A DNA stretch of 64,000 nucleotides from Streptomyces stelliscabiei (GTDB lineage Bacteria > Actinomycetota > Actinomycetes > Streptomycetales > Streptomycetaceae), in NCBI RefSeq assembly GCF_014873495.1, contig NZ_JADBGF010000001.1, forward strand, positions 6,138,001 through 6,202,000, read 5' to 3'. The position numbers and the translations under genes were made by a program. Of this stretch, positions 1-8,264 are shown piece by piece. Numbering within the stretch: position 1 is the first letter of the stretch; each line of letters opens with the position of its first letter. Under the pieces are notes generated by a model that was not told the origin of the DNA, did not search any database, and saw nothing but the letters and a program-made list of their open reading frames with translations.

Positions 1-1
1 C

Positions 2-79
2 CTGGCCCCCCTCCCGGAGTGCGACGCGAAGGCGGCCCTGGTGGAACTGTGCGACGCGGTGGTGCACCGGGCCGGGTAG
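2..79 (+). CDS. C-terminal end of a truncated gene, possibly polyprenyl diphosphate synthase
   Basis: Only the last 25 codons and a TAG stop are inside the window, reading ...LAPLPECDAKAALVELCDAVVHRAG. The frame has Streptomyces-like third positions (mostly G/C). A tail of the form LxxLPxxxAKxALxxLxDxVVxRxG resembles the end of bacterial polyprenyl (geranylgeranyl/octaprenyl) diphosphate synthases, which make isoprenoid chains from IPP. That assignment is by resemblance of a short tail only; the DDxxD motifs lie outside the window. The gene runs on the same strand as the next gene but is separated from it by about 960 bases. Confidence 0.5.
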   Translation: MAPLPECDAKAALVELCDAVVHRAG

Positions 80-81
80 TC

Positions 82-117
82 GGTCGCGGTCGCGGTCGCG
101 GTCGCGGTCGCGGTCGG
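82..117. repeat. hexamer tandem repeat (GGTCGC)x5
   Basis: Five perfect consecutive copies of GGTCGC (82-111) followed by a degenerate sixth (GGTCGG), starting three bases after the stop codon of the upstream gene. Simple slippage repeat; variants of the same word recur at about 327-336. Confidence 0.9.
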
Positions 118-632
118 TTGTGAGGCTGTGGCGACTGGCTTCCGCCGGGACCTGGGCCGGCGCGGGTCGCCGCTACGGGGTCCGGGTTCGTGGCGCCGGC
201 CACCGCCGTGTGCGGGTGCGTGCCGGTGGCAGACGCCGAGTCCGTCCCGGCGCCGGTTGATCGTCGGCGGGGCTCGGATCCGTGCCGGTCGGGCCGCAGC
301 CCCTTCCTGGTCTTGAGCTGGTCGGTCGCGGTCGGGCCGTGAGCGCTTGCCCGGGTGGCCGCTACCGGTTCCCGGGTTCGTGGCCGCTCGCCGGCGTTGG
401 ACCGTGGACTCGTGCCGGCGGCTGCCACCGGCTGTCCCTGCCCGCCCGCCGGTCCGTCGTCGGCTCCCGAGGCCGAGCCGGTTGGTCACCGTCCGGCCCT
501 GTGTCCGCGCCGGTCAGCCTTCTTCGGGTTCCGGGGGCGGCGCTCGGCGGCCGTCAGCCGCCGGGACTGCACCGTCGGCCGTGGTCGGCCCCCCGGCTCG
601 TCCTTGTCCACGGGCCGGCTCGCTGCTCCGTG

Positions 633-727
633 GCCTCGCGTGTCTGCCGGGAGGGAGGTCGCCGGCCTCGCGTGTCTGCCGGGAGGGAGGTCGCCGGCCT
701 CGCGTGTCTGCCGGGAGGGAGGTCGCG
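633..727. repeat. 32-bp direct tandem repeat, three copies
   Basis: Three head-to-tail copies of a 32-base unit beginning GCCTCGCGTGTCTGCCGGGA, at 633-664, 665-696 and 697-727; the last copy is one base short, otherwise the copies are identical. There are no spacers between units, so this is not a CRISPR array. The period is not divisible by three. Confidence 0.93.
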
Positions 728-1038
728 CCCGGATCCCGTCTCGCGGTGCGGCACGGCGGCTGCCGGACGCCGGGCCCGCGCGGTCCGGGTGGCGTCGGCG
801 AACACCGGCGGGGTACTCCGGACTCGTACCGACGGCCGCGGCTCCCCCCGCGACCCCTACGGGTCGGGTGGACGCTCCGCCTCGTCGTGTCATCCCGTAG
901 CAGTACGTCGAGTTGAGCCCGGAGTCTGACGCTTCTCTCCGGCCGATTTGGTCAGATGGGTATCACCACTCCTCACCGATTCGGGTGAGAATGGCGGCTC
1001 CGAGAGACGCCGCCGCCGACGACGGAGGTAAGGCACAC

Positions 1039-2388
1039 ATGGCACCGTACGAAACCGACGACAGCGCCAGGTCCGGCGACGCCGCCGCGCTCGCGGCCGA
1101 GGCCGAGGAGATGCGCTCGGCACGGCGACGCAAGGCCGCGCGGTACGTCGTCCCGGTCACCGTGCTGGGCGTCGCCGCCGCGACCATCGGGCTCGTCCCG
1201 GCCTTCGCCGGCTCCGGTGACCCCGATCTGCCGAAGATCAGCGCGCAGGAACTCATCGAGAAGATCGCCGCCTCGGACGTGGAGCGGGTGTCCGGCACGG
1301 TGAAGATCACCACGGACCTCGGCCTTCCCGACCTGGCCGGTCTCGCGGACGGCCTCGTCTCGCAGGCCGCGCCCTCCGGCGGAGACGGCGGATCGGCCGC
1401 CGACCCCTCCGCCAAGCTCCTCGAACTCGCCACCGGCACCCACACGTTGCGGGTCGCCACCGACGGCCCCGACAAGCAGAAGCTCTCGCTGCTGGACGAC
1501 GCCGCCGAGTACAGCGTCATCCACAACGGCGACGACCTGTGGGCGTACGACAGCGCCTCGAACGAGGTGTACCACGCGACCGGCGCCGACGAGGGCAAGG
1601 ACCAGCGGGTGCCCAAGGACGCTCCCGACGGGTTCGAGGACGCGCCCGCCACCCCGCAGAAGCTCGCCGAGGAGGCCCTGAAGGCCGTCGACGACACCAC
1701 GTCCGTGACCGTCGACGGGACCGCGCGGGTCGCCGGGCGGGACGCGTACAAGCTGGTGATCGAGCCGAAGCAGTCCGGTTCGACGGTCGGGGCGATCTCG
1801 ATCGCCGTCGACGCGAAGACGGGGCTGCCGCTGAAGTTCACGCTCACCCCGGCGAGCGGCGGCTCGGCCGTCGTGGACGCGGGCTTCACGAAGGTCGACT
1901 TCGGCAAGCCGAGCGCCTCGACGTTCGACTTCACCCCGCCGAAGGGCGCGAAGGTCACCGAGGCGGACGAGGCCGACGGGGCCGGGAAGTCGGGCGGCCA
2001 CGAGTCCGGGTTCGGTGACTCCGTGTTCGGCGAGCCCGGCAAGGGCGGGGAGTTCAAGGACGGGAAGAACACCGAGCACCGCAAGGAGAGCAAGGGCCCC
2101 AAGGACTCCGGGCTCGACGGGCCGAAGACCATCGGCAAGGGCTGGAGCACCATCGCCGTGTTCGACGACGGCGCCGGGGGCGGCGGCATGCCCACCGGCG
2201 GCGACTCCTCCGGCGACGCCCGGGTCGACGGCTTCCTGAACTCCCTCGGCGACCCGGTCAAGGGCGAGTTCGGCTCGGGTACGGTCTTCAAGACCCGGCT
2301 GATCAACGTCCTGTTCACCGAGGACGGCAAGGTGTACGCGGGTGCCGTCACCAAGGACGCGCTGGTGAAGGCGGCCGACGCGGCGTAG
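1039..2388 (+). CDS. LolA-like lipoprotein-carrier-fold envelope protein
   Basis: 449 aa. An N-terminal basic cytoplasmic stretch (RSARRRKAARYVV, about residues 30-42) leads into one hydrophobic segment (about 40-60, VPVTVLGVAAATIGLVPAFA), so the protein is probably membrane-anchored with an extracytoplasmic body. The body resembles actinobacterial LolA/LppX-fold proteins: a beta-rich domain carrying phrases such as GLPLKFTLTP and a KVDFGKPSASTFDFTPPKG motif near the middle. The last ~100 residues are Gly/Asp/Lys-rich and then end in an ordered domain. The start at 1039 has GGAGG about 8 bases upstream; an in-frame start at 913 exists but lacks such a site. It sits directly before an ABC exporter, suggesting a shared envelope or lipid function, but that role is inferred. 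Confidence 0.75.
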   Translation: MAPYETDDSARSGDAAALAAEAEEMRSARRRKAARYVVPVTVLGVAAATIGLVPAFAGSGDPDLPKISAQELIEKIAASDVERVSGTVKITTDLGLPDLAGLADGLVSQAAPSGGDGGSAADPSAKLLELATGTHTLRVATDGPDKQKLSLLDDAAEYSVIHNGDDLWAYDSASNEVYHATGADEGKDQRVPKDAPDGFEDAPATPQKLAEEALKAVDDTTSVTVDGTARVAGRDAYKLVIEPKQSGSTVGAISIAVDAKTGLPLKFTLTPASGGSAVVDAGFTKVDFGKPSASTFDFTPPKGAKVTEADEADGAGKSGGHESGFGDSVFGEPGKGGEFKDGKNTEHRKESKGPKDSGLDGPKTIGKGWSTIAVFDDGAGGGGMPTGGDSSGDARVDGFLNSLGDPVKGEFGSGTVFKTRLINVLFTEDGKVYAGAVTKDALVKAADAA

Positions 2389-2394
2389 CGACGC

Positions 2395-2443
2395 CGGCCG
2401 GTGGGGCGGGACGGCGAGACCGCCGCTCCCGCCCCACCGGCCG
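2395..2443 (+). terminator. strong hairpin terminator between the LolA-like gene and the ABC operon
   Basis: Perfect 17-bp arms (2395-2411 and 2427-2443) extended by a further 5-bp inner stem (2412-2416 with 2421-2425) around a 4-base loop. It lies 7 bases after the stop at 2388. No U-tract follows, as is common in Streptomyces. Confidence 0.75.
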
Positions 2444-2458
2444 TACCCGAGGGGAGCC

Positions 2459-3436
2459 ATGACCGACGCAGCCATCCACACCCAGGGGCTGACCAAGACC
2501 TTCCGCGGCGGCCAGGTGGCCGTGGACCACCTGGAGCTGTCGGTGCCCAGCGGCAGCGTCTTCGGCTTCCTCGGCCCGAACGGCTCGGGCAAGACCACCA
2601 CCATCCGCATGCTGATGGGCCTGATCGAGCCCACCTCGGGCACCGCCCGGGTCCTCGGCCTGCCCATGCCCCGCTCCACCCGGACGGTGCTCCCGCACGT
2701 GGGCGCGCTCATCGAGGGGCCCGCCCTCTACGGCTTCCTCTCCGGCCGCGACAACCTGCTGCGCTACGACTCCGCCGACCCGACCGCCGACCCGCGCACC
2801 CGGCGTACCCGGGTCGAGGCCGCACTCGACCGGGTGGGGCTCGCGGCCGCCGCCGGCAAGAAGGCCAAGGCGTACTCGCTGGGCATGAAGCAGCGGCTGG
2901 GACTCGCGGCGGCACTGCTCCAGCCGCGCCGCCTGCTCGTCCTGGACGAGCCGACGAACGGGCTCGACCCGCAGGGTATGCGCGAAATCCGTTCGCTGGT
3001 ACGGGAGTTGGCGTCCGACGGCACCACCGTCTTCCTCTCCTCGCACCTGCTCGACGAGATCGAGCAGGTGTGCACCCATGCCGCCGTCATGACCCGGGGC
3101 AGGCTCGTCGTCCAGGGCCCGGTGACCGAACTGGCCGCCGGCGCGCGCGGCCGTCTGGTCGTCACCACCCCCGACACGGCGGACGCGGTCAGGGTGCTCA
3201 AGGAACAGGGCATCGGGGACGTGGTCGTGGCGGAGGAGGACGGTGCCGCCGCGCACCGGGCCGGCGAGGGAGGCAGGGTGACGGCGGAACCGCCCACCCC
3301 CGACCGGGATCTCGCCGAACTGAACGCCGCACTGGTCACCGCGGGTGTCCGCGTCCGCGGCTTCGCCCTCGAACGCGCCTCGCTGGAGGACGCGTTCGTG
3401 GCGCTCACGGGGGAGGGCTTCGATGTCGCGGGTTGA
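2459..3436 (+). CDS. ABC transporter ATP-binding protein (DrrA/CcmA-like)
   Basis: 325 aa nucleotide-binding subunit of an ABC-2 type exporter. Visible motifs in order: Walker A GPNGSGKTTT (about residue 39), Q-loop region, signature LGMKQRLGLAAAL (about 141), Walker B LLVLDEPT (about 160) and H-loop FLSSHLLDEIEQV (about 195). The ~100-residue C-terminal extension is typical of exporters that handle drugs, lipids or peptides. The ATG at 2459 has GAGGGG a few bases upstream. Its 3' end overlaps the next gene by 14 bases, so the two subunits are almost certainly co-translated. The substrate cannot be told from sequence. Confidence 0.92.
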   Translation: MTDAAIHTQGLTKTFRGGQVAVDHLELSVPSGSVFGFLGPNGSGKTTTIRMLMGLIEPTSGTARVLGLPMPRSTRTVLPHVGALIEGPALYGFLSGRDNLLRYDSADPTADPRTRRTRVEAALDRVGLAAAAGKKAKAYSLGMKQRLGLAAALLQPRRLLVLDEPTNGLDPQGMREIRSLVRELASDGTTVFLSSHLLDEIEQVCTHAAVMTRGRLVVQGPVTELAAGARGRLVVTTPDTADAVRVLKEQGIGDVVVAEEDGAAAHRAGEGGRVTAEPPTPDRDLAELNAALVTAGVRVRGFALERASLEDAFVALTGEGFDVAG

Positions 3437-4349
3437 CACGCCGGAACCGGCTTCGCCGGCCGCCGCTGCCGCTACGACTCCGGCCGCCGCAGCCCGCAAG
3501 CCCGGCCTCCTGTGGACCTTCGGGCTGTTCCGCAGCGAACTGGTCACCACCTTCCGGCGGTGGCGGACGATCGCGCTGCTGGGTGTGCTCGCGGCGGTGC
3601 CGATCCTGGTCGGCATCGCGGTGCGGATCGAGACGGGTGACGGGTCGTCGGCGGGAGGCGGCCCGGACGGCGGTGGCGGGCCCGCGTTCATCGCGCAGAT
3701 CACCAACAACGGGCTGTTCCTGGTGTTCACGGCGCTGGCCGCGACGCTCCCCTTCTTCCTGCCGATGGCCGTCGGCGTGATCGCCGGGGACGCGATCGCG
3801 GGCGAGGCGAACGCGGGCACCCTGCGCTATCTGCTGGTCTCACCGGCGGGGCGGACCCGGCTGCTGCTCACCAAGTACGCGACGACCATGACGTTCTGCC
3901 TGGTCGCGACCCTCGTCGTGGCGGCCTCCGCGCTGGCGGTCGGGGCGTTGCTGTTCCCGCTGGGGGACCTGACGACGATCTCCGGTACGAGCATCAGCTT
4001 CGCCGAGGGACTGCTGCGGGCACTGCTGATCGCGCTGGCCGTGGCCGCCTCACTGATCGGGGTCGCGGCCCTCGGCCTGTTCATCTCCACCCTCACCAAC
4101 AGTGGCATCGCCGCGATGGCCACCACGGTCGGGCTGCTCATCACCGTCCAGATCCTCGACCAGATCCCCCAGCTCGACGCCCTCCACCCCTACTTCTTCT
4201 CGCACTACTGGCTCTCCTTCGCCGACCTCATGCGCGAGCCGGTCTACTGGGACGACCTCCAGCGCAACCTCGGCCTCCAGGCCGTGTACGCGGCGGTGTT
4301 CGGCTCGGCGGCGTGGGCGAGGTTCACGGCGAAGGACATCACGGCGTAG
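3423..4349 (+). CDS. ABC-2 type transporter permease
   Basis: 308 aa integral membrane partner of the preceding ATPase. After a Pro/Ala-rich cytoplasmic N-terminus there are about six hydrophobic segments, for example TIALLGVLAAVPILVGIAV, FTALAATLPFFLPMAVGVIA and LLRALLIALAVAASLIGVAA, the usual ABC-2 membrane layout with a characteristic GDAIAGEANAGTLRYLL stretch after the second segment. The start ATG lies inside the ATPase gene. A 15-base tandem duplication (4334-4348 and 4349-4363) straddles the stop codon, so the extra copy is not translated. The gene converges on an FMN reductase gene 22 bases away. Confidence 0.9.
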   Translation: MSRVDTPEPASPAAAAATTPAAAARKPGLLWTFGLFRSELVTTFRRWRTIALLGVLAAVPILVGIAVRIETGDGSSAGGGPDGGGGPAFIAQITNNGLFLVFTALAATLPFFLPMAVGVIAGDAIAGEANAGTLRYLLVSPAGRTRLLLTKYATTMTFCLVATLVVAASALAVGALLFPLGDLTTISGTSISFAEGLLRALLIALAVAASLIGVAALGLFISTLTNSGIAAMATTVGLLITVQILDQIPQLDALHPYFFSHYWLSFADLMREPVYWDDLQRNLGLQAVYAAVFGSAAWARFTAKDITA

Positions 4350-4363
4350 GACATCACGGCGTA
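4334..4363. repeat. 15-bp tandem duplication across a stop codon
   Basis: Two perfect copies of GGACATCACGGCGTA. The first copy supplies the last codons (DITA) of the ABC permease; the TAG is formed at the junction with the second copy. Confidence 0.9.
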
Positions 4364-4371
4364 GGCGCCGC

Positions 4372-4980
4372 TCACGCGGCCTCGGCCTCGGCGTCGGCGT
4401 CGTAGGGGAATCGGGCGCGGGGCGCTTCGCCGGGCTCGGTGAAGAACGTCTTCGCGCGGGCGAGGGCCGCGGTGTCCCGGAGGACGTCACCGGGCTTGCT
4501 GCCGTTGCCGAGCAGGACTCCGCCGAAGCGCATGCCCAGGTACGCGGCGGAGTTGTTGAGCGTCCCGACGAGCGGCTCGGCGACCTCCTCCTCGGGGTGC
4601 GCGAGCGCCGTGACGCCCCAGAGGGTGCGGCCGGCCATCGTCGCCTTGAAGTCCACCCCGGGGGTGCGCAGCCAGCCCGACCAGTGGTCGAGGTACCGCT
4701 TGACGTGGGCGGACACGGAGTACCAGTACAGCGGCGACACGATCACGAGGTCGGTCGCCGCGAGCGTGGCGTCCAGCAGCAGCGCCCTGTTGTCCCCGTG
4801 CGGCCGTACGTGGTCGCTGTCGTGCCGCAGGTCCTCGAAGTCGGGCAGCGGGTGCTCCGCGAGGTCGAGCCAGCGCTGCTCGACCCCGTCCGGCAACTGC
4901 TCGGCGGCCGCACGGGCCAGCATCTCGGAGTTGCCGTCCGGCCGGCTGCTGCCGAGGACGAAGAGGAAGCGTCGGGTCAT
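4372..4980 (-). CDS. NAD(P)H-dependent FMN reductase / flavodoxin-fold oxidoreductase
   Basis: 202 aa. The N-terminus RRFLFVLGSSRPDGNSE carries the FMN-phosphate loop (GSSRxxGNS) of NADPH-dependent FMN reductases. A second conserved element, VIVSPLYWYSVSAHVKRYLD near residue 80, is the (T/S)PxYxxxxxxxxK flavin-contact motif of the family. It would transfer hydride from NAD(P)H to FMN or quinone-like acceptors in the cytoplasm. I chose ATG at 4980 because AGGGGG lies 5-7 bases upstream; a start at 5013 would add 11 unsupported residues and run into the AT-rich promoter island. Just upstream is a dyad that may be an operator. Confidence 0.85.
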   Translation of the reverse strand: MTRRFLFVLGSSRPDGNSEMLARAAAEQLPDGVEQRWLDLAEHPLPDFEDLRHDSDHVRPHGDNRALLLDATLAATDLVIVSPLYWYSVSAHVKRYLDHWSGWLRTPGVDFKATMAGRTLWGVTALAHPEEEVAEPLVGTLNNSAAYLGMRFGGVLLGNGSKPGDVLRDTAALARAKTFFTEPGEAPRARFPYDADAEAEAA

Positions 4981-5004
4981 GGGGTCCCCCTGGTGCGCGT
5001 ACGA

Positions 5005-5043
5005 AGATTGCATGCATAGACAATATATGCGTATGCATAAAAT
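5005..5043 (-). promoter_or_regulatory. AT-rich promoter island with inverted repeat
   Basis: A conspicuous AT-rich patch in a >70% GC region. ATGCATA (5012-5018) and TATGCAT (5032-5038) form an inverted repeat with a 13-base centre. It lies 32-58 bases upstream of the FMN reductase start on the minus strand, the position of a promoter/operator. Regulators of MarR, TetR or HxlR type often bind such dyads next to oxidoreductase genes; which one acts here is unknown. Confidence 0.55.
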
Positions 5044-5060
5044 TCAAGAGGCGGCTTCCG

Positions 5061-5116
5061 CTGTCGGACTGTCGGACTGTCGGGCTGTCGGGCTGTCGGG
5101 CTGTCGGGCTGTCGGG
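5061..5116. repeat. octamer tandem repeat (CTGTCGGR)x7
   Basis: Seven consecutive copies: two CTGTCGGA followed by five CTGTCGGG. The array is flanked on both sides by the identical decamer GCGGCTTCCG (5051-5060 and 5121-5130). It lies between the amidase stop (minus strand, 5138) and the FMN reductase promoter. Confidence 0.92.
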
Positions 5117-5137
5117 TCGGGCGGCTTCCGTGCCGGG

Positions 5138-6385
5138 CTACGTCCGGACGGCTTCGGCGGCCTCCGCCACCCGCAGCAACAGCTCCTCCTCACCGTGCCG
5201 CGCCACCAGGTGGAGACCGACCGGGCACCCGTCGGAGCCGAACCCGGCCGGGATGCTCGCCGCAGGGTGCCCACTGAGGTTGAACGCCCAGGTCAGGGCT
5301 GTGGAGTAACGGTCACCGGGGCCGTCGTGACCGTGGGGGGCGTAGGGGGTGACGGGGGTCAGGATCAGGTCGACCTCGCCGAAGACCGTGGCGAGCCGCC
5401 GGTCGTTCTCGGCGCGGAGGTCCTGGGCGGCTCGGAACGCGGCGGGGTCGGGGTCGGGCGACGCGGCGCGGAGGGCGAGCCAGGCGGGGGCGGGGTCCTT
5501 CAGGTGGAGCGGGTGCGGCTCGGGCGGGGAGTCCTGCCCTACGACGGGTGCGGACCCGGCGAGCCGTACGAGCCCGGCGTCCGCGAGGCGGAGCGCGGCG
5601 CGGTGGGCGATCGCGGCGGGCTCGGGGTCGGTGTCGGCGAAGCCGAGGTCGGCCGACCAGACGGCGAGGGGAGGAGGCGGGACACGGTCGGGCACCCGGT
5701 CCGCCCCGCCCGAGCGCGTCACGTCGGGCTCCCCCTCCTCGCCGACGCCTCCCGCTCCGCTCACACACCGCCAGTACGCCGCCGCGTCCGACGCGTACCG
5801 GGTGAGGACACCGGCCGCCGCCAGGCCCGTGCGGTCGGGGGACGGCAGACGGCCGTTCGTGGTCTTCAGGCCGACGACGCCGCACCAGGCGGCCGGGATG
5901 CGCACGGACCCGGCGCCGTCCGTACCGGTGGCCATCGGCACCAGGCCGGCGGCCACCGCCGCCGCGGACCCGGCGGAGGAACCGCCCGGCGTCCGGTCCG
6001 CCCGCCAGGGGTTCACGGTCCGGCCGCCCGCCCCGAGACCCCAGGTCTGCCAGGGGGTACCGGGGCCGGGCACGGAGGTCGCCCCCACGGGCACGCAGCC
6101 GGCCGCGACCAGCGCCCGTGCCGCCGCCGTACGCGACCCGGCCCGCCCCTTCACCCCGAGCGGAACCCCGGCCAACGGCAACCACTCACCGCGGGCGACC
6201 CGCGCGTCCACCTCCACCGCCGACCGCAGCGCGCCCTCGTCCCACACCTCGGCGAACGCGCACAGTGTGGGTTCGGCCTGCTGGATGCGGGCGAGCGCGG
6301 CCGTGACGACGTCGACGGCCGTCATGCTTCCCGCTCGGACGGCAGCGGCGATCTGCTCGGCCCGCCACAACGGTGCACGCGACAA
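5138..6385 (-). CDS. amidase (amidase signature family)
   Basis: 415 aa. Amidase signature enzymes hydrolyse carboxamides with a Ser-cisSer-Lys triad. The signature block is present at about residues 130-175: TPGGSSAGSAAAVAAGLVP (cis-Ser) followed by GTDGAGSVRIPAAWCGVVG (nucleophilic Ser in GxGS). The lysine is in GVPLGVKGRAG near residue 78; the usual residue after it is Asp, here Gly. The natural substrate cannot be inferred. Translation probably begins at a TTG (6385); no clear Shine-Dalgarno site is visible, so the start is uncertain. It lies 35 bases downstream of the lipoprotein gene on the same strand and is likely cotranscribed. Confidence 0.85.
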   Translation of the reverse strand: MSRAPLWRAEQIAAAVRAGSMTAVDVVTAALARIQQAEPTLCAFAEVWDEGALRSAVEVDARVARGEWLPLAGVPLGVKGRAGSRTAAARALVAAGCVPVGATSVPGPGTPWQTWGLGAGGRTVNPWRADRTPGGSSAGSAAAVAAGLVPMATGTDGAGSVRIPAAWCGVVGLKTTNGRLPSPDRTGLAAAGVLTRYASDAAAYWRCVSGAGGVGEEGEPDVTRSGGADRVPDRVPPPPLAVWSADLGFADTDPEPAAIAHRAALRLADAGLVRLAGSAPVVGQDSPPEPHPLHLKDPAPAWLALRAASPDPDPAAFRAAQDLRAENDRRLATVFGEVDLILTPVTPYAPHGHDGPGDRYSTALTWAFNLSGHPAASIPAGFGSDGCPVGLHLVARHGEEELLLRVAEAAEAVRT

Positions 6386-6420
6386 CGGTGCACGCGGCCC
6401 GCGTGGCGCGCGCCCGCTGA

Positions 6421-7794
6421 TCAGCGCTCCTGCCGAACGGAGATCAGCAGGCCGCTGCCGTTCTCCCGCAGGGTGAACAGCGCGGCCTTCTTCAGAATCG
6501 CCGCCGGGAGGTACGTACCGTCGGTCAGAACCTCGGGCTTGCCGTCACTCACCTTCAGCTCGATCACGGGCTTGGCGCCACTCTCGACATCGGTCTCGCC
6601 GTAGGCCACGCCGCCGTCGGTGAGGGCTCGGATGCCGATGGTCCGCCGGTTGTCGTCCCCCTGGAGACAGAGCCCCGTACCCGACTTGACGTCGAGGACG
6701 ACGGAATCGAGAGCGAGGTAGCGGCCGTTGGGGGAGGCCACGGCGTTGGTCACGCCCGCCGTACCCCCTTCACCGCATGTCGTACTGGCCAGGAGACGAC
6801 CGGTGTCCAGGTCGTGCGCGGACCAGACGGTGGCATCCAGGTCGTCGGCGCCCTTCCAGTGGGCGAGGAACACACCGTCGCCGACAGCGGCGATGCCCCC
6901 GCTCACGTACCCGCCGCTGTGGGTCTTCCTTCCCGAGTCGGCGTCCTTGGGGGCGACGTCCTGAGAGGACCATCCGTTCACGAGGCCGAAGCCGCCCAAC
7001 GCGTGCACAGCCACCGGAGCGTCCGGCGCGACACCCACGACCTCGCTTCCCGTGCAGATGGAATGACACTTGGGGATCTGCACGTCCACGGGGTCGTACT
7101 CCGTGAGCTTGCCAGTCGCGCCGTCGATGGAAACGCTGAGCCTGTCGGAGTACTCCTCCCAGGTGACGACCAGTTCGGCCCCACCGTCATAGACCTTGAG
7201 TGTGTCCCCCCTGGCGGTGACGGGTACGGCGACACGGTGCAGCGGGGCCACGGAGGTGCCCGAGGCGTCCATCGCGTACAGGTCGACCTGTACGACCTCC
7301 TGGCTCTTGGTGAGGGCGTCTCCGTCCTGCCGGCCGTGGGCCCAGGCCGCGACAAAGGTGCGGCCACTCTGCCGGACCACGGTGACCTGGGGGATCTCGC
7401 GGTTGTCTTCGTTGTACCCGTAGGACGGCTGGTCGTTGATCACGGTCGGCACCTGGTAGGGGGCGCCTCTCCACCGCACCTTGCCCGTGGCGATGTCGCG
7501 CGCCTCGACCGCGTATCCGTCACTGGACCGGGTTACGTACGCGACCGTCTGCCCGTCTGTCGTCACCGGCATATCGGACTCGGTGCTCTCCGGAACCCAG
7601 TCCAGTTCCTGGTCCCAGCCCTTGGCGCCCTCGTAGGCGGGAGGCACGGTGAGTTCGGCCGGAGAAGGAGCCTTGGTGCCGGCGCCCTTGTCACCCTGGC
7701 CCGTGCCGGAACCGCCGCCGTCGCCGTCCGAGCTGCATCCGGCGAGCAGCACTCCGGCCAGGGTGACGGCCACGGCTGCCTTCGTCCTGTACAT
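6421..7794 (-). CDS. secreted lipoprotein with PQQ/WD40-like beta-propeller
   Basis: 457 aa. The signal sequence MYRTKAAVAVTLAGVLLAGC ends in a clear lipobox (LAGC, Cys20) followed by a Ser/Asp/Gly linker, so it should be a lipid-anchored exported protein. The rest has repeating beta-rich blocks with phrases such as VEARDIATGKVRWRG and VWSAHDLDTGRLLAST, typical of PQQ-like/quinoprotein beta-propeller folds, which here are usually structural and not cofactor-binding. ATG at 7794 is preceded by AGAAGGAA. Function unknown; the amidase gene follows it. Confidence 0.75.
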   Translation of the reverse strand: MYRTKAAVAVTLAGVLLAGCSSDGDGGGSGTGQGDKGAGTKAPSPAELTVPPAYEGAKGWDQELDWVPESTESDMPVTTDGQTVAYVTRSSDGYAVEARDIATGKVRWRGAPYQVPTVINDQPSYGYNEDNREIPQVTVVRQSGRTFVAAWAHGRQDGDALTKSQEVVQVDLYAMDASGTSVAPLHRVAVPVTARGDTLKVYDGGAELVVTWEEYSDRLSVSIDGATGKLTEYDPVDVQIPKCHSICTGSEVVGVAPDAPVAVHALGGFGLVNGWSSQDVAPKDADSGRKTHSGGYVSGGIAAVGDGVFLAHWKGADDLDATVWSAHDLDTGRLLASTTCGEGGTAGVTNAVASPNGRYLALDSVVLDVKSGTGLCLQGDDNRRTIGIRALTDGGVAYGETDVESGAKPVIELKVSDGKPEVLTDGTYLPAAILKKAALFTLRENGSGLLISVRQER

Positions 7795-7880
7795 CTCTGT
7801 TCCTTCTCGTCACGTGGGGGCCTCGTCGGGACCGGCTGCCGCCTGCCGGCGGGCGGTCTCGCATCGAGCGTGCTCGCTTG

Positions 7881-8264
7881 TCAGCCGTCGTACGCATCGA
7901 CCGTCGGCGCCGCCTTCGCCCGGTGACCGCCCTGTTTGCAGCCTGCGAACGGCCCGACGGGGAAGCGGAGTTCGGCGAGTACGGGGCCGAGGTGATCACG
8001 ATGCCACACGGCGGGACCCGAGGCGCCGGCCGCCGGATCGGTGCACTCCTGCCAGGCCAGCCAGGGCATGCAGCCGGGCGACCGCCTCCAGATGCCCCCA
8101 CCAGCGGGGGCACCACGGCTGCTGCGAGCTGACCTCGCGGCCGTACACGGGCAGCAGGAGATCCGAGACCCACCGGGCCAGGCCGCGCATCTCCTCGGCG
8201 TAGTCCTCGCCGTCCAGGTAGAGGATGAAGGGGGTACTCCGGCCGGTTCCTGGACTGTGGTCAT
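7881..8264 (-). pseudogene. DUF4913-family gene with two compensating frameshifts
   Basis: The minus-strand frame starts MTTVQEPAGVP (ATG at 8264), continues in a second frame as FILYLDGEDYAEEMRGLARW... to ...VARLHAL, then returns to the first as LAWQECTDPAAGASGPAVWH. Read together they form a recognisable DUF4913-type protein of about 127 aa: conserved LPVYGREVSSQQPWCPRWW and AGASGPAVWHRDHLGPVL. The first shift lies in a run of five C near 8230-8235 (consistent with loss of one base). The second is in the RLHAL-LAWQ segment near 8060, where a TG is missing from an expected Trp codon. The net loss is three bases, so the ends are in phase while the middle is not. It overlaps the upstream remnant by ATGA. 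Confidence 0.65.

Larger units (their letters stand above)
80..1038. other. long repeat-rich non-coding spacer
   Basis: I see no convincing gene in these 959 bases. Several long open frames overlap on both strands, as expected from extreme GC content, but none has a ribosome binding site and family-like sequence together. The 32-base tandem repeat inside (633-727) is not a multiple of three and shifts every frame, which argues against coding. It opens with five perfect copies of the hexamer GGTCGC at 82-111. The last ~100 bases presumably hold the promoter of the gene at 1039. Confidence 0.6.

Noticed and set aside
633..727. Tandem repeat as CRISPR array
   Set aside because: Units are contiguous with no unique spacers and no cas genes nearby.
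282..929. Overlapping long open frames in the 80-1038 spacer
   Set aside because: Several frames are open at once, the 32-base repeat passes through all of them, and none shows a ribosome binding site or protein-like composition.
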